Shown one piece after another: positions 1-7,611 of a stretch of DNA of 20,544 nt; within the stretch, counting starts at the first letter, position 1, and every line of letters begins with the position of its first letter. The notes beneath the pieces are model-generated. The model saw only the letters and a list, made by a program, of their open reading frames with translations. It searched no databases and was not told where the DNA came from. This DNA is from a virus, in IMG/VR virus record IMGVR_UViG_3300033571_002377, positions 1 through 20,544 of that record. One strand, written 5' to 3'. A program made the translations under genes and the position numbers.

Positions 1-2
1 CA

Positions 3-638
3 TCATTTGAAGCTGCCAGCAGAGATGTCTTTAAAGAAGATTGGATAAAGATTGATGAAGAAGAACCTAGTGATGGTCGTTATTTTGTTACAGTTGACTT
101 GGCTGGTTTCATTAATGTCGATAAAGAGTCAGGTAATAAGAATAGTAAGCTGGATGAAACAGCTATAGCGATAGTAAAAGTCCATGAAGGTGGATGGTGG
201 GTAGCAGAAATTAAACATGGTAGGTGGGACATTAAAGAAACTTGTTCTCAAATTATGAGGGCAGTAGTTGAATATGAACCAGTTGCTGTAGGTATTGAAA
301 AGGGAAGTTTAAAGAATGCAGCCCTTCCTTACCTAATGGATTTGATGAGAACACATAATCACTATTTTAGAATTGATGATGTTACTCATGGAAACCAAAA
401 AAAAACAGATCGTATCGTATGGGCTTTACAAGGTAGATTTGAACATGGCAAAGTTACTCTTAACCAAGGAGATTGGAACAATGAGTTTATTGATCAGCTC
501 GTTAATTTTCCTAATCATTTGCTTCATGATGACTTGGTGGATGCTTTAGCTTACATAGATCAGATTCAGATAGTAGAGTATTTCCAGGATTATGAGCAAG
601 AAGAGTTTCAAGCAATAGATACAATAACAGGATATTAA
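3..638 (+). CDS. Terminase large subunit, C-terminal nuclease part (5' truncated by window)
   Basis: The frame is open from the left edge, so the gene starts outside the window; the TTG at 99 is internal. The visible 211 residues match the RNase H-fold nuclease domain of phage large terminases, which cuts concatemeric DNA during packaging into the prohead. Seen directly: a first acidic strand motif FVTVDLAG (Asp about residue 32), a strand-associated VGIEKG with Glu, and the C-terminal HDDLVDALAY motif with its Asp cluster, the usual third metal-binding site. The N-terminal ATPase (Walker A/B) lies upstream and is not visible. The next gene starts two bases after the stop. An A9 run at 397-405 lies inside the gene but the frame is intact. 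Function is inferred from motif order and from the adjacent portal gene. Confidence 0.88.
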   Translation, partial: SFEAASRDVFKEDWIKIDEEEPSDGRYFVTVDLAGFINVDKESGNKNSKLDETAIAIVKVHEGGWWVAEIKHGRWDIKETCSQIMRAVVEYEPVAVGIEKGSLKNAALPYLMDLMRTHNHYFRIDDVTHGNQKKTDRIVWALQGRFEHGKVTLNQGDWNNEFIDQLVNFPNHLLHDDLVDALAYIDQIQIVEYFQDYEQEEFQAIDTITGY

Positions 639-639
639 A

Positions 640-1119
640 ATGGCTAAAGCTTTTACAGAACTAGATGCGTGTCCGTTACCACTTCAAAGTAACTCTCTAA
701 ACATTAAGAACCATCTCAAAGCAATTGAGTATGATGGTCTTGGTCCAGCTAACCCTACTATCCCTAATGATGAATTTTGGCAAGATAAAGCATCTAAATG
801 GAATGTATCTATTGGAGATGCTAGAGGTAGACTATGTAACAATTGTCGTTACTATGTAAATGCTACCATCATTAAAGATTGTATTGCTAATCTTCCTGCT
901 AAAGATTTAAAAGCATCAGCACTTCCATTAAATCCTAAATGGAAAGACATCGAATCAACTCCACAAGCATATTGCACACTCTTAGATATTACTTGTTCTC
1001 CAGTTAGAACTTGTGACCATCAATTAATGGGTGGACCAATTGATGATGAAAAAATGCAACTCCCTCAATACAAAAATATTTTAACTGAAGACAAAGAGGA
1101 ATTAGATAATGGCGAATAA
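640..1119 (+). CDS. Cysteine-rich hypothetical protein between terminase and portal
   Basis: A 159-residue protein of no function I can name. It is soluble, with no signal peptide or membrane segment. It has seven cysteines at residues 11, 66, 69, 81, 112, 119 and 125; the CNNC pair (66-69) is followed by single cysteines and a CDH near 125, a pattern that could hold zinc or an iron-sulfur cluster. Trp and Pro are frequent. The gene starts one base after the terminase stop and its end overlaps the portal start by 11 bases, so it is translated with the packaging genes. The position would suit a packaging or head-assembly accessory protein, but that is inference only. It does not resemble a small terminase subunit: no N-terminal helix-turn-helix is apparent. 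Confidence 0.75.
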   Translation: MAKAFTELDACPLPLQSNSLNIKNHLKAIEYDGLGPANPTIPNDEFWQDKASKWNVSIGDARGRLCNNCRYYVNATIIKDCIANLPAKDLKASALPLNPKWKDIESTPQAYCTLLDITCSPVRTCDHQLMGGPIDDEKMQLPQYKNILTEDKEELDNGE

Positions 1120-3067
1120 ATTAGTTGATTGGATCATAGAGACTACAGACGAGTGGAGAGACCACCGAGATACTAATTACCTTGACGACTGGAAAGAGTA
1201 TGAAAGACTTTGGAGAGGTCAATGGGCTTCTGAAGATCGCTTAAGAGACTCTGAAAGAAGTCGTATTACTTCCCCTGCACTTCAACAAGCTATTGAGAAC
1301 CATACTGCTGAGATTGAAGAAGCAATCTTTGGTCAAGGAGATCACCTCTTTGATATTGAAGATGACATGGATGACAAAAATCCACAAGACATTGAGTACC
1401 TAAAAGCTTATATGAAAGAGAAGTTTAAAAAGAATAAACTTCGTAAAGCTGTTGGTGATGTATGTCTATTAGCTTCTATCTATGGTACAGGTATTGGTGA
1501 AATCACATTAAAGAAAGTTAAAGAGTTAGTACCTGCAACTAGACAAATGCCTGAAGTAGATGCTATGGCAGTTGGTGTAGAAGAGAAAGATGCAGTGATT
1601 GTCACTCTAAAACCTATCTCACCACAGAACTTCTTGATTGACCCTACTGCAACTTCTATTGAAGATGCTCTTGGTGTAGCAATCGAAGAATTTGTATCAG
1701 CACATAAAGTTGCTGAGAATGTTAAAGCAGGTGTTTATAAAGACACAGACATTGAAGATGACTCAACTCCTGAAAAAGACTTAGAACCTACATGGTTAGA
1801 TCAAGAGTCTAATGACGATAAGATTAAACTCTTACGCTATTATGGCTTAGTTCCTGTATCATTATTAGATGCACAAGAAGATGAAGTAGCTGATCTCTTC
1901 AAAAAAGAAGATGATGTATCAGACTTAATGGAAGAATATGGTGATTTAGTAGAGGCTATCGTTGTTATCGGTAATGATGACAAGCTATTAAAGGCTGAAA
2001 GAAGCCCTTACATGATGAAAGATCGCCCTATTATCGCTTATCAAGATGATACAGTGCCTAATCGCTTTTGGGGTCGTGGTGTAGCTGAAAAAGGTTACAA
2101 TATGCAGAAGGCTATTGATGCTCAATTGCGTAGTCATCTTGACTCTTTAGCACTTACAACAGTACCTATGATGGGTATGGATGCTACTCGCCTACCTCGT
2201 GGCTCTAAATTTGAGATTAAACCAGGTAAATCTGTCTTAACTAATGGCAATCCTGCTGAAATTTTGATGCCATTCAAGTTTGGTCAGACAGATGGTGGTA
2301 ATATTCAGACTGCACAAGCATTTGAAACCATGCTTTTACAAGCAACTGGTACTTTAGATACACAATCTACACAAAGTCAACCTGTAGGTGGTGAATTATC
2401 TATCACTTTATCATCAATCTTGAAGAAAAACAAGAGAACACTTGTTAATTTCCAAGATCAGTTCTTAATTCCATTCATTGAGAAGGCTGCATGGAGATTT
2501 ATGCAGTTTGACCCTGAACATTTCCCTGCTGCTGACTGGAAATTCATTTCATCATCAACATTAGGTATGTTAGCTCGTGAAGTTGAACAAGCACAAATCA
2601 TTAATCTACTCAAAACACTTGGTCCTGACAGTCCAATCGTACCTATCTTGTTACAAGGTGTGATTGCTAACTCAAGTCTACCAAATAGAAACGCTTTAAT
2701 GGCTCAAGTTCAACAATCAATGCAACCTGATCCACAACAACAACAAATTCAGCAAGCTACTTTACAAATGCAAATGCAAAAAGCTCAGGCTGATATTGCT
2801 AAGACTGTTTCTGAAGTGGAAGTTAATAAGTCTAATGCTACTAAGAATATGGTTGAGACTCAATTGCTCCCTGAAGAGACAAAAGCTAAACTTGCATCAG
2901 CTTTATCTAACAATTTAGATGCAGGTACTGCAGATGACAAAGAATTTGAGAGAAGAGCTAAGATTGCTGACCTTATGCTTAAGGAAAAATCTATCAAATT
3001 GAAAGAACAAGACATGGCTCAGAACGCTGAGATTGTTAAACTTCAAATGAATAAAAAGGCACAATGA
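1109..3067 (+). CDS. Portal protein (head-to-tail connector)
   Basis: A 652-residue protein of the size and layout of podovirus portals, the dodecameric ring at one capsid vertex through which DNA is packed and ejected. The N-terminus is rich in Trp, Arg and acidic residues (DDWKEYERLWRGQW near residues 26-39) and carries an RSRITSPALQ segment, as seen in this family. The middle has the WGRGVAEKGYNMQKAIDAQL segment (about residue 322 onward), also typical. The C-terminal 120 residues are Gln-rich then helical and charged, fitting the barrel that projects into the head. The start has a good ribosome site, AGAGGA at 1095-1100. It overlaps the upstream gene by 11 bases, and its stop overlaps the next ATG (ATGA at 3064-3067). 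Assignment rests on family recognition plus position after the terminase. Confidence 0.88.
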   Translation: MANKLVDWIIETTDEWRDHRDTNYLDDWKEYERLWRGQWASEDRLRDSERSRITSPALQQAIENHTAEIEEAIFGQGDHLFDIEDDMDDKNPQDIEYLKAYMKEKFKKNKLRKAVGDVCLLASIYGTGIGEITLKKVKELVPATRQMPEVDAMAVGVEEKDAVIVTLKPISPQNFLIDPTATSIEDALGVAIEEFVSAHKVAENVKAGVYKDTDIEDDSTPEKDLEPTWLDQESNDDKIKLLRYYGLVPVSLLDAQEDEVADLFKKEDDVSDLMEEYGDLVEAIVVIGNDDKLLKAERSPYMMKDRPIIAYQDDTVPNRFWGRGVAEKGYNMQKAIDAQLRSHLDSLALTTVPMMGMDATRLPRGSKFEIKPGKSVLTNGNPAEILMPFKFGQTDGGNIQTAQAFETMLLQATGTLDTQSTQSQPVGGELSITLSSILKKNKRTLVNFQDQFLIPFIEKAAWRFMQFDPEHFPAADWKFISSSTLGMLAREVEQAQIINLLKTLGPDSPIVPILLQGVIANSSLPNRNALMAQVQQSMQPDPQQQQIQQATLQMQMQKAQADIAKTVSEVEVNKSNATKNMVETQLLPEETKAKLASALSNNLDAGTADDKEFERRAKIADLMLKEKSIKLKEQDMAQNAEIVKLQMNKKAQ

Positions 3068-6000
3068 GTATATTAGATCAGGTTTTTAACCTAACTAAAG
3101 AAGAACAAATTGCTTTATTAGATGAGCTAGAGAAGAAGGCAACATCGTCTTCTCCTATTGCTCTACCTAAAGAAGTCATCGATACATTTGAACTTCCTCC
3201 TGAAATTGACATTGAAAAAGAACTTGCTATCATTAAGGAAACTATTTTAGCAGAAGTTCAAGCCATTGAGATTAATGCTCCTAAAGGTGATAAAGGAGAC
3301 AAGGGTGACAAAGGCGATAAGGGAGATGTTGGTCCTCAAGGTCCTAAAGGTCTAGATGGCATTGATGGTAAGCAAGGTAAAGATGGATCAGATGGTAAAG
3401 ATGGTATATCTGTCACTGATGCTCATGTAGACTTTGATGGCACATTAGTAATTACTTTATCTAATGGTAAAGAGATTAATGCTGGTGATGTAATTCCTAA
3501 TGATAAAAAAGAATTAGTTATACAGAGTTTAAAAAATGGTGCTCTATCACTTCTTGAACTTGGTATTGTAGAATATCTAGCAAGTCCTCCTCCAATTGGT
3601 AGTGTTACTCCTAACACAGGTAAGTTTACATCTGTCATTACACCTTCAGTCACATCATCATCTACTGACTTAACATTAAATACAACTTCAGCAGTTACAG
3701 TATTAAAAGTTCAAGATGATACTTCAGGAGGAAATGCAACAGCATCATCACTTTGGGTAACTGGAACTAGAGCAACCTTAGGAAGAGTTAGTTTAAAATC
3801 TAGTGGAGCTTTATGGTTTAACTCAGGTTCTACTAATGGAATACAATTTAATACTAATTCAAATTCAGGAGTTGGTAGTGATGGTTCTGCTCAATTTGCA
3901 GTAGCTAATACAACTTCTTCTGTAAATTTTCTACAAGCTCAAGGATCAGTTACAGGAAATGCTACAGGTCCTCTTTTAGCAGCTGTAGGCGCTGATACAA
4001 ATGTACCAATGCAAATTCAAGGTAAAGGTACAGGAAGTGTAGCTGTATTAACTCCAACAGCTCTTGGAGGAACAGTAGGTAATACTGCTGAACTATTTGC
4101 TGCTAAAGGATATAATACTAATGCAGTTTGGTTAAGAGCAAGTTCATATCGACATACTACAGGAACAGATTGGACAACAGCCAGTTTAAGACTTGGTCAG
4201 CGTATTGATGCAACTGATATGTCTTATATTGAATTTAATCCAAGTGGATTCCCACAAGGTATTGCTATTCAAACAGGTAATAATCAACCAATTAACTTTA
4301 ATACAACAGGTGCACAATTTAGAGTAGGTACTGCAGCATCATCTGTTAACTATGTTCAAGCATCAGGTGGAGCAGGAGGTATATCTCCTACAATATCATC
4401 ACAGGGTGCAGATACTAATGTTTCTTTATCTATTCAATCTAAGAATACAGGAGCAGTTAACTTAGCACCTGGTAGTAGTGGTGTAAATATAAGTAATGGT
4501 GGAACAGTAACAGCTATTACGAGAACAAGTGCAGGAACAGGGTATTCTTCATTTCCAACTATGGTTATATCAGCACCAACTACAGCAGGTGGTGTTCAAG
4601 CTACAGCTACATTTACTATGGGTTTAGCAGGTGTTCCAACAATTACATCAGGTGGAACAGGATATACAGTAGGTAATACTTTAACATTTGTTGGTGGCAC
4701 AGGTGGTGTTGCAACATTAACAGTAAGCACAGTATCAAGTGGTGTAATTACAGGTGTAACAGTAGCAGGTTTTGGTTTATATACAGCATTACCTAGTAAT
4801 CCAATTTCAGTTACAGGTGGAACAGGCTCAAGTGCTACATTTACTGCAACATGGGCAATCAATTCTGCCTTTACAATCACCAACGCAGGTTCAGGCTACA
4901 TAGAACAACCTACAGTAACCTTTAGTGGTGGCGGTGGAACTGGGGCTGCTTGTGTAGCTTCTATGGGTACAAGTACTTTATTAAAGAGTCTTAATAACTC
5001 AATGGTAATATCTGTACCAAATGGTGAAGCATTAAGATTACAAACAGATACAAATGGAGTATCAAACGGAGCTATAGGTATTATAGGAAGTTCAAACTCA
5101 TCTAATGGTTCTCATTTATACTCTACTTTTGGTCAGTTATATGTATCATCAGGTACATCTAGTGCTATTACCTTTTTTACAAATGGTGCAGGTAGTACAA
5201 GACAAGCTGTTATTAATCATACTGCCTCTGCAGTTAATTACTTACAACTTGCTGGAGGTACATCAGGTGTAGGACCAGTTTTATCTGCACAGGGTAGCGA
5301 TGCAAATATAGCTCTTGATATTAGATCTAAAGGTACAAGTAGTATTGCTTTTGCTAATTCATCAGGTCAATGGGGTTTCTATGTAACTCCTACAGCAAAT
5401 ACTGCTAATCAACTTCAAGCAGTAAGTGCAGTAGCAGGCGGTACACCTTCTTTTAGAAGTACAGGTACAGATACAGATATTAGTCTTAATTTAGTTCCAA
5501 AAGGTGCAGGAACAGTTCAACAAAACGGAACGCCATTAGCGCTATCAACTCACAAGTATCATGCATTTAATGTAGGCTCTTACTATTATGATACTTATGA
5601 GCAAACTAACTTTTTTAGATTATTTACTCAAAATGCTACGGCAGATACGATTCGTTACGGAACAGTAACAACACCTGAATATTATGATTATGGAACTTCT
5701 ACTTGGACATCATGGGCTGCTGGACAATCAGGAATACAAAACTTATTAGATGGAAATCCAAGCACTGGTATAGACATAGCTCACGCAAATAGAACTTTTA
5801 GATTTATTGTTAATGCTTCTGATGGATGGCCAACTAATTCTTTAGTTATGCTTCAATCAACTTGGTCAGCAATAACTTATACAACAGCTACAGTAACAAT
5901 TGAATCTTCTGCAACTATTGGCGGCACATATACATCTCGTCAAGTTATGGTATTTAGTGCAGCTAACTCTGGTAATAACTGGGGTATGCATGCTTATTAT

Positions 6001-6732
6001 ACAGGTTCAATTCATACAGGCGATACATACTATAGAATTACAATTGATCTAACAGACTGGGTAGATAACACAACATATACAACATACCCATTAAGAAACC
6101 TATCTATCTATTCTAACTATTCAGCAGTAGCTGGTAGACAAAATCCATTCTCAACTTCTTATGATAAGAGAACAACATTTGTAGGTGGTATTTCTGCAGC
6201 AGATGATGCAAATGGATCTTTATATGTAGGTAGATATAGTTCAAGTAATACTAATTCTTTTATTGATGCAGGTTCTGCTGCTTCAGGAATGGTATTTAGA
6301 ACACAATATACTAATCAACTTGTATTAAGTCATACAACATCAGCAGTTAATTATGTTCAAATATCAGGGCAAACAACAACAAATGCTCCGAGTATTATTG
6401 CAAATGGATCTGATGCTTCTATAGCTATGGTAGTTTCGTCAAAAGGTTCAGGCAATATATCATTTTGGAGTAATGCAACAGGAAACAGACAATTTGTTAT
6501 ATTAGGATCAACTGCATCAGTAAATTATCTACAAGTATCAGGAAGTACTGCAACTAATGCACCTTCATTAAGTTCAGGAGGAACAGATACTAATATAGAT
6601 TTAGCATTAACACCTAAAGGTACTGGTAGAGTTAAATTTGGTACTTATACAGCAAGTGCAGGATTAGTCACTACAGGATACATAGAAATTGTAGATTCAG
6701 GTGGCACAGTAAGAAGATTAGCAGTAGTATAA
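3064..6732 (+). CDS. Giant modular tail fibre or spike protein with collagen-like segment
   Basis: A 1222-residue fibre-like protein. Order: a helical acidic N-terminus (1-70); a collagen-like Gly-X-Y stretch of 13 triplets (residues 75-113); a PPPIG...TP..G.FT motif common in phage fibres (about 174-190); a Ser/Thr/Gly/Asn-rich shaft with six copies of a 45-50-residue module (see repeat entry); a Gly-rich block of GTGY/GSGY beta repeats (about 479-636); a distinct Tyr/Trp-rich globular domain (about 829-1050); and a C-terminus with GYIEIVDSGG ending RRLAVV, a common fibre end. Collagen-like and shaft repeats imply a trimer. It probably binds host surface structures; whether it attaches at the tail or to a capsid site is unknown. 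Translation is coupled to the portal by ATGA overlap. Its place between portal and scaffold is unusual for a fibre gene. Confidence 0.82.
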   Translation: MSILDQVFNLTKEEQIALLDELEKKATSSSPIALPKEVIDTFELPPEIDIEKELAIIKETILAEVQAIEINAPKGDKGDKGDKGDKGDVGPQGPKGLDGIDGKQGKDGSDGKDGISVTDAHVDFDGTLVITLSNGKEINAGDVIPNDKKELVIQSLKNGALSLLELGIVEYLASPPPIGSVTPNTGKFTSVITPSVTSSSTDLTLNTTSAVTVLKVQDDTSGGNATASSLWVTGTRATLGRVSLKSSGALWFNSGSTNGIQFNTNSNSGVGSDGSAQFAVANTTSSVNFLQAQGSVTGNATGPLLAAVGADTNVPMQIQGKGTGSVAVLTPTALGGTVGNTAELFAAKGYNTNAVWLRASSYRHTTGTDWTTASLRLGQRIDATDMSYIEFNPSGFPQGIAIQTGNNQPINFNTTGAQFRVGTAASSVNYVQASGGAGGISPTISSQGADTNVSLSIQSKNTGAVNLAPGSSGVNISNGGTVTAITRTSAGTGYSSFPTMVISAPTTAGGVQATATFTMGLAGVPTITSGGTGYTVGNTLTFVGGTGGVATLTVSTVSSGVITGVTVAGFGLYTALPSNPISVTGGTGSSATFTATWAINSAFTITNAGSGYIEQPTVTFSGGGGTGAACVASMGTSTLLKSLNNSMVISVPNGEALRLQTDTNGVSNGAIGIIGSSNSSNGSHLYSTFGQLYVSSGTSSAITFFTNGAGSTRQAVINHTASAVNYLQLAGGTSGVGPVLSAQGSDANIALDIRSKGTSSIAFANSSGQWGFYVTPTANTANQLQAVSAVAGGTPSFRSTGTDTDISLNLVPKGAGTVQQNGTPLALSTHKYHAFNVGSYYYDTYEQTNFFRLFTQNATADTIRYGTVTTPEYYDYGTSTWTSWAAGQSGIQNLLDGNPSTGIDIAHANRTFRFIVNASDGWPTNSLVMLQSTWSAITYTTATVTIESSATIGGTYTSRQVMVFSAANSGNNWGMHAYYTGSIHTGDTYYRITIDLTDWVDNTTYTTYPLRNLSIYSNYSAVAGRQNPFSTSYDKRTTFVGGISAADDANGSLYVGRYSSSNTNSFIDAGSAASGMVFRTQYTNQLVLSHTTSAVNYVQISGQTTTNAPSIIANGSDASIAMVVSSKGSGNISFWSNATGNRQFVILGSTASVNYLQVSGSTATNAPSLSSGGTDTNIDLALTPKGTGRVKFGTYTASAGLVTTGYIEIVDSGGTVRRLAVV
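3286..3402 (+). repeat. Collagen-like Gly-X-Y coding repeat
   Basis: Thirteen consecutive Gly-X-Y triplets (GDK four times, then GDV, GPQ, GPK, GLD, GID, GKQ, GKD, GSD, GKD). The first four are near-identical 9-base units differing at wobble positions, which indicates tandem duplication with synonymous drift. The alternating Asp/Lys triplets are typical of bacterial and phage collagen-like trimerisation segments, which fold without hydroxyproline by salt bridges. Confidence 0.9.
3910..6651 (+). repeat. Six dispersed copies of a 45-50-residue fibre module
   Basis: The module reads roughly T-x-S-x-V-N-Y-L-Q followed by a variable S/G loop, then P-x-(I/L)-x-x-x-G-(S/T/A)-D-(T/A)-(N/D)-(I/V), then a KG(T/A)G or close variant and a beta strand. 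Copies begin near residues 283, 424, 720, 778, 1091 and 1149 of the 1222-residue fibre. Pairs three-four and five-six are nearly adjacent; the others are separated by unrelated inserts. Copies differ substantially in DNA, so duplication is old. Each copy probably forms one interwoven beta layer of a trimeric shaft (inference). Confidence 0.8.
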
Positions 6733-6758
6733 CTTAACCCTTAAAAGGAGAATTAAAC

Positions 6759-7028
6759 ATGGCGTTATTAAAATTAGTAGATACAGACTTTGGTATTCCA
6801 GCAGAATATTGGAACATTGGAGCAGTGCAAGAGGACTTTAAAGGTAAAGGAACAGAAGTAACATTCTATGGCTACGCATCTAAAGAAGCTCGTGATGCAG
6901 GCAAACAACCTTTATCAGCAGGTAAAGTTCAAATTGGTGGTGATGAATATGTAGCAGGTGCTGATCGTTCTGTATTATACGCTATTATCAAGCAAAAGCC
7001 TGAATTTGAAGGTGCTGAAGACGCATAA
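6759..7028 (+). CDS. Small hypothetical protein downstream of the large fibre
   Basis: An 89-residue soluble, acidic-tailed protein with no signal peptide or membrane segment and no domain I recognise. It begins with MALLKLVDTDFG and has a central stretch predicted as beta (TEVTFYGYASKEARDAG) and an acidic end. The start is supported by a strong ribosome site (AAAAGGAG ending at 6750) and the gene follows the fibre stop by 26 bases with no promoter or terminator between, so it is co-transcribed with the fibre. A strong promoter lies immediately after it. It could be a fibre partner, head decoration or assembly factor; nothing in the sequence decides between these. Confidence 0.75.
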   Translation: MALLKLVDTDFGIPAEYWNIGAVQEDFKGKGTEVTFYGYASKEARDAGKQPLSAGKVQIGGDEYVAGADRSVLYAIIKQKPEFEGAEDA

Positions 7029-7036
7029 TAAATCTC

Positions 7037-7065
7037 TTGACTTTTTAAGAAATCTATGTTATAAT
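7037..7065 (+). promoter_or_regulatory. Strong sigma-70-type promoter with extended -10 (capsid unit)
   Basis: TTGACT at 7037-7042, a 17-base spacer, and TATAAT at 7060-7065, with TG at 7057-7058 giving an extended -10. Transcription should start near 7072, leaving a leader of about 40 bases before the ATG at 7114. It lies in the 85-base gap between two genes and reads into the scaffold and capsid genes. The sequence just after the -10 (TTGTTATATA) closely matches that of the promoter at 12440. Confidence 0.85.
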
Positions 7066-7113
7066 TGTTATATAAACTCACATTATACACTACTTTTATT
7101 AAAAAGGCAATAG

Positions 7114-7356
7114 ATGGATAGAGAATTACAAGATTATTATGAAAATAGATTTTCTATGATGTCTACTCAGGGATGGGTGGACTTCATAGAAGATACACAG
7201 CAATTATTTGATACATATAATAAGATTAATACGGCTGATTCGTTTGAAGAGTTTCATAAACGAAAAGGTCAGATAGATATACTTCAATGGATTCTGTCGC
7301 TTCGTGGAGCTTCAGAACAAGCCTATGAGGAGTTAAAACTTGAAACGGATGTATGA
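7114..7356 (+). CDS. Small acidic hypothetical protein, first gene of capsid unit
   Basis: An 80-residue protein rich in Asp/Glu and aromatic residues, mainly helical by composition (RELQDYYENRF, QQLFDTYNKI, ILQWILSLRG). No signal peptide, no membrane segment, no catalytic motif; I do not recognise a named family. It is the first gene after the strong promoter and has an AAGG ribosome site seven bases upstream. Its 3' end contains the GAGGAG site for the next gene and overlaps that gene, so the two are translationally coupled. The context suggests a role in head assembly or its regulation, inference only. Confidence 0.78.
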   Translation: MDRELQDYYENRFSMMSTQGWVDFIEDTQQLFDTYNKINTADSFEEFHKRKGQIDILQWILSLRGASEQAYEELKLETDV

Positions 7357-7573
7357 GTTCCAATGCTCTCAATGTAATCATTACTTTGAAGAGTTGACAG
7401 AATACACACAGACGCTACCTTGTCCTAAATGTAACGCTAACGCTGATAAACTTATTAGCACACCTAGAGTTAAATTAGAAGGATATTCAGGAAGCTTTCC
7501 AGGTGCAGCCGCTGCTTGGGAGAAAAAGCATAAACAACAGTTGGCTAAAGAACTTAAGCAGAATGCCGCTTAG
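7340..7573 (+). CDS. FmdB-type zinc ribbon protein
   Basis: A 77-residue protein (from the TTG start) with two CxxC knuckles, C9-x2-C12 and C28-x2-C31, preceded by MYEFQC, the signature of FmdB-family zinc ribbons; these bind one zinc and their role in phages is unknown. The C-terminal half is a basic, Ala/Lys/Gln-rich helix that could bind nucleic acid or a virion partner. Start choice: TTG at 7340 lies seven bases after GAGGAG (7327-7332), an ideal spacing. An ATG at 7349 would give the more family-like MYEF start but leaves the ribosome site 16 bases away. Either way it overlaps the upstream gene. It sits just before the scaffold gene, so it is transcribed with the head genes. Confidence 0.82.
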   Translation: MKRMYEFQCSQCNHYFEELTEYTQTLPCPKCNANADKLISTPRVKLEGYSGSFPGAAAAWEKKHKQQLAKELKQNAA

Positions 7574-7611
7574 ATTCTTTCCTAAAATGCTAATAGCACA
7601 GGAGAAATAAT

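Noticed and set aside
99-101. TTG as a start codon for the first gene
   Set aside because: The frame is open to the window edge and the residues before it (FVTVDLAG context) belong to the nuclease motif, so this is an internal codon of a truncated gene.
397-405. A9 run in the terminase gene as a possible programmed frameshift site
   Set aside because: The normal frame continues to the C-terminal nuclease motif, and no alternative product or stimulatory structure is evident; it is more relevant as a sequencing-error risk.
3286-3402. Tandem 9-base repeats as a possible CRISPR or origin iteron array
   Set aside because: They are in frame, wobble-varied and encode Gly-Asp-Lys triplets of a collagen-like segment; no spacers are present.
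4596-4883. 95-residue open frame on the minus strand inside the large fibre gene
   Set aside because: Its Val/Pro/Thr-rich translation is the reverse reading of Gly/Thr repeat codons (GGT, ACA); no ribosome site or promoter, and the + strand frame is clearly coding.
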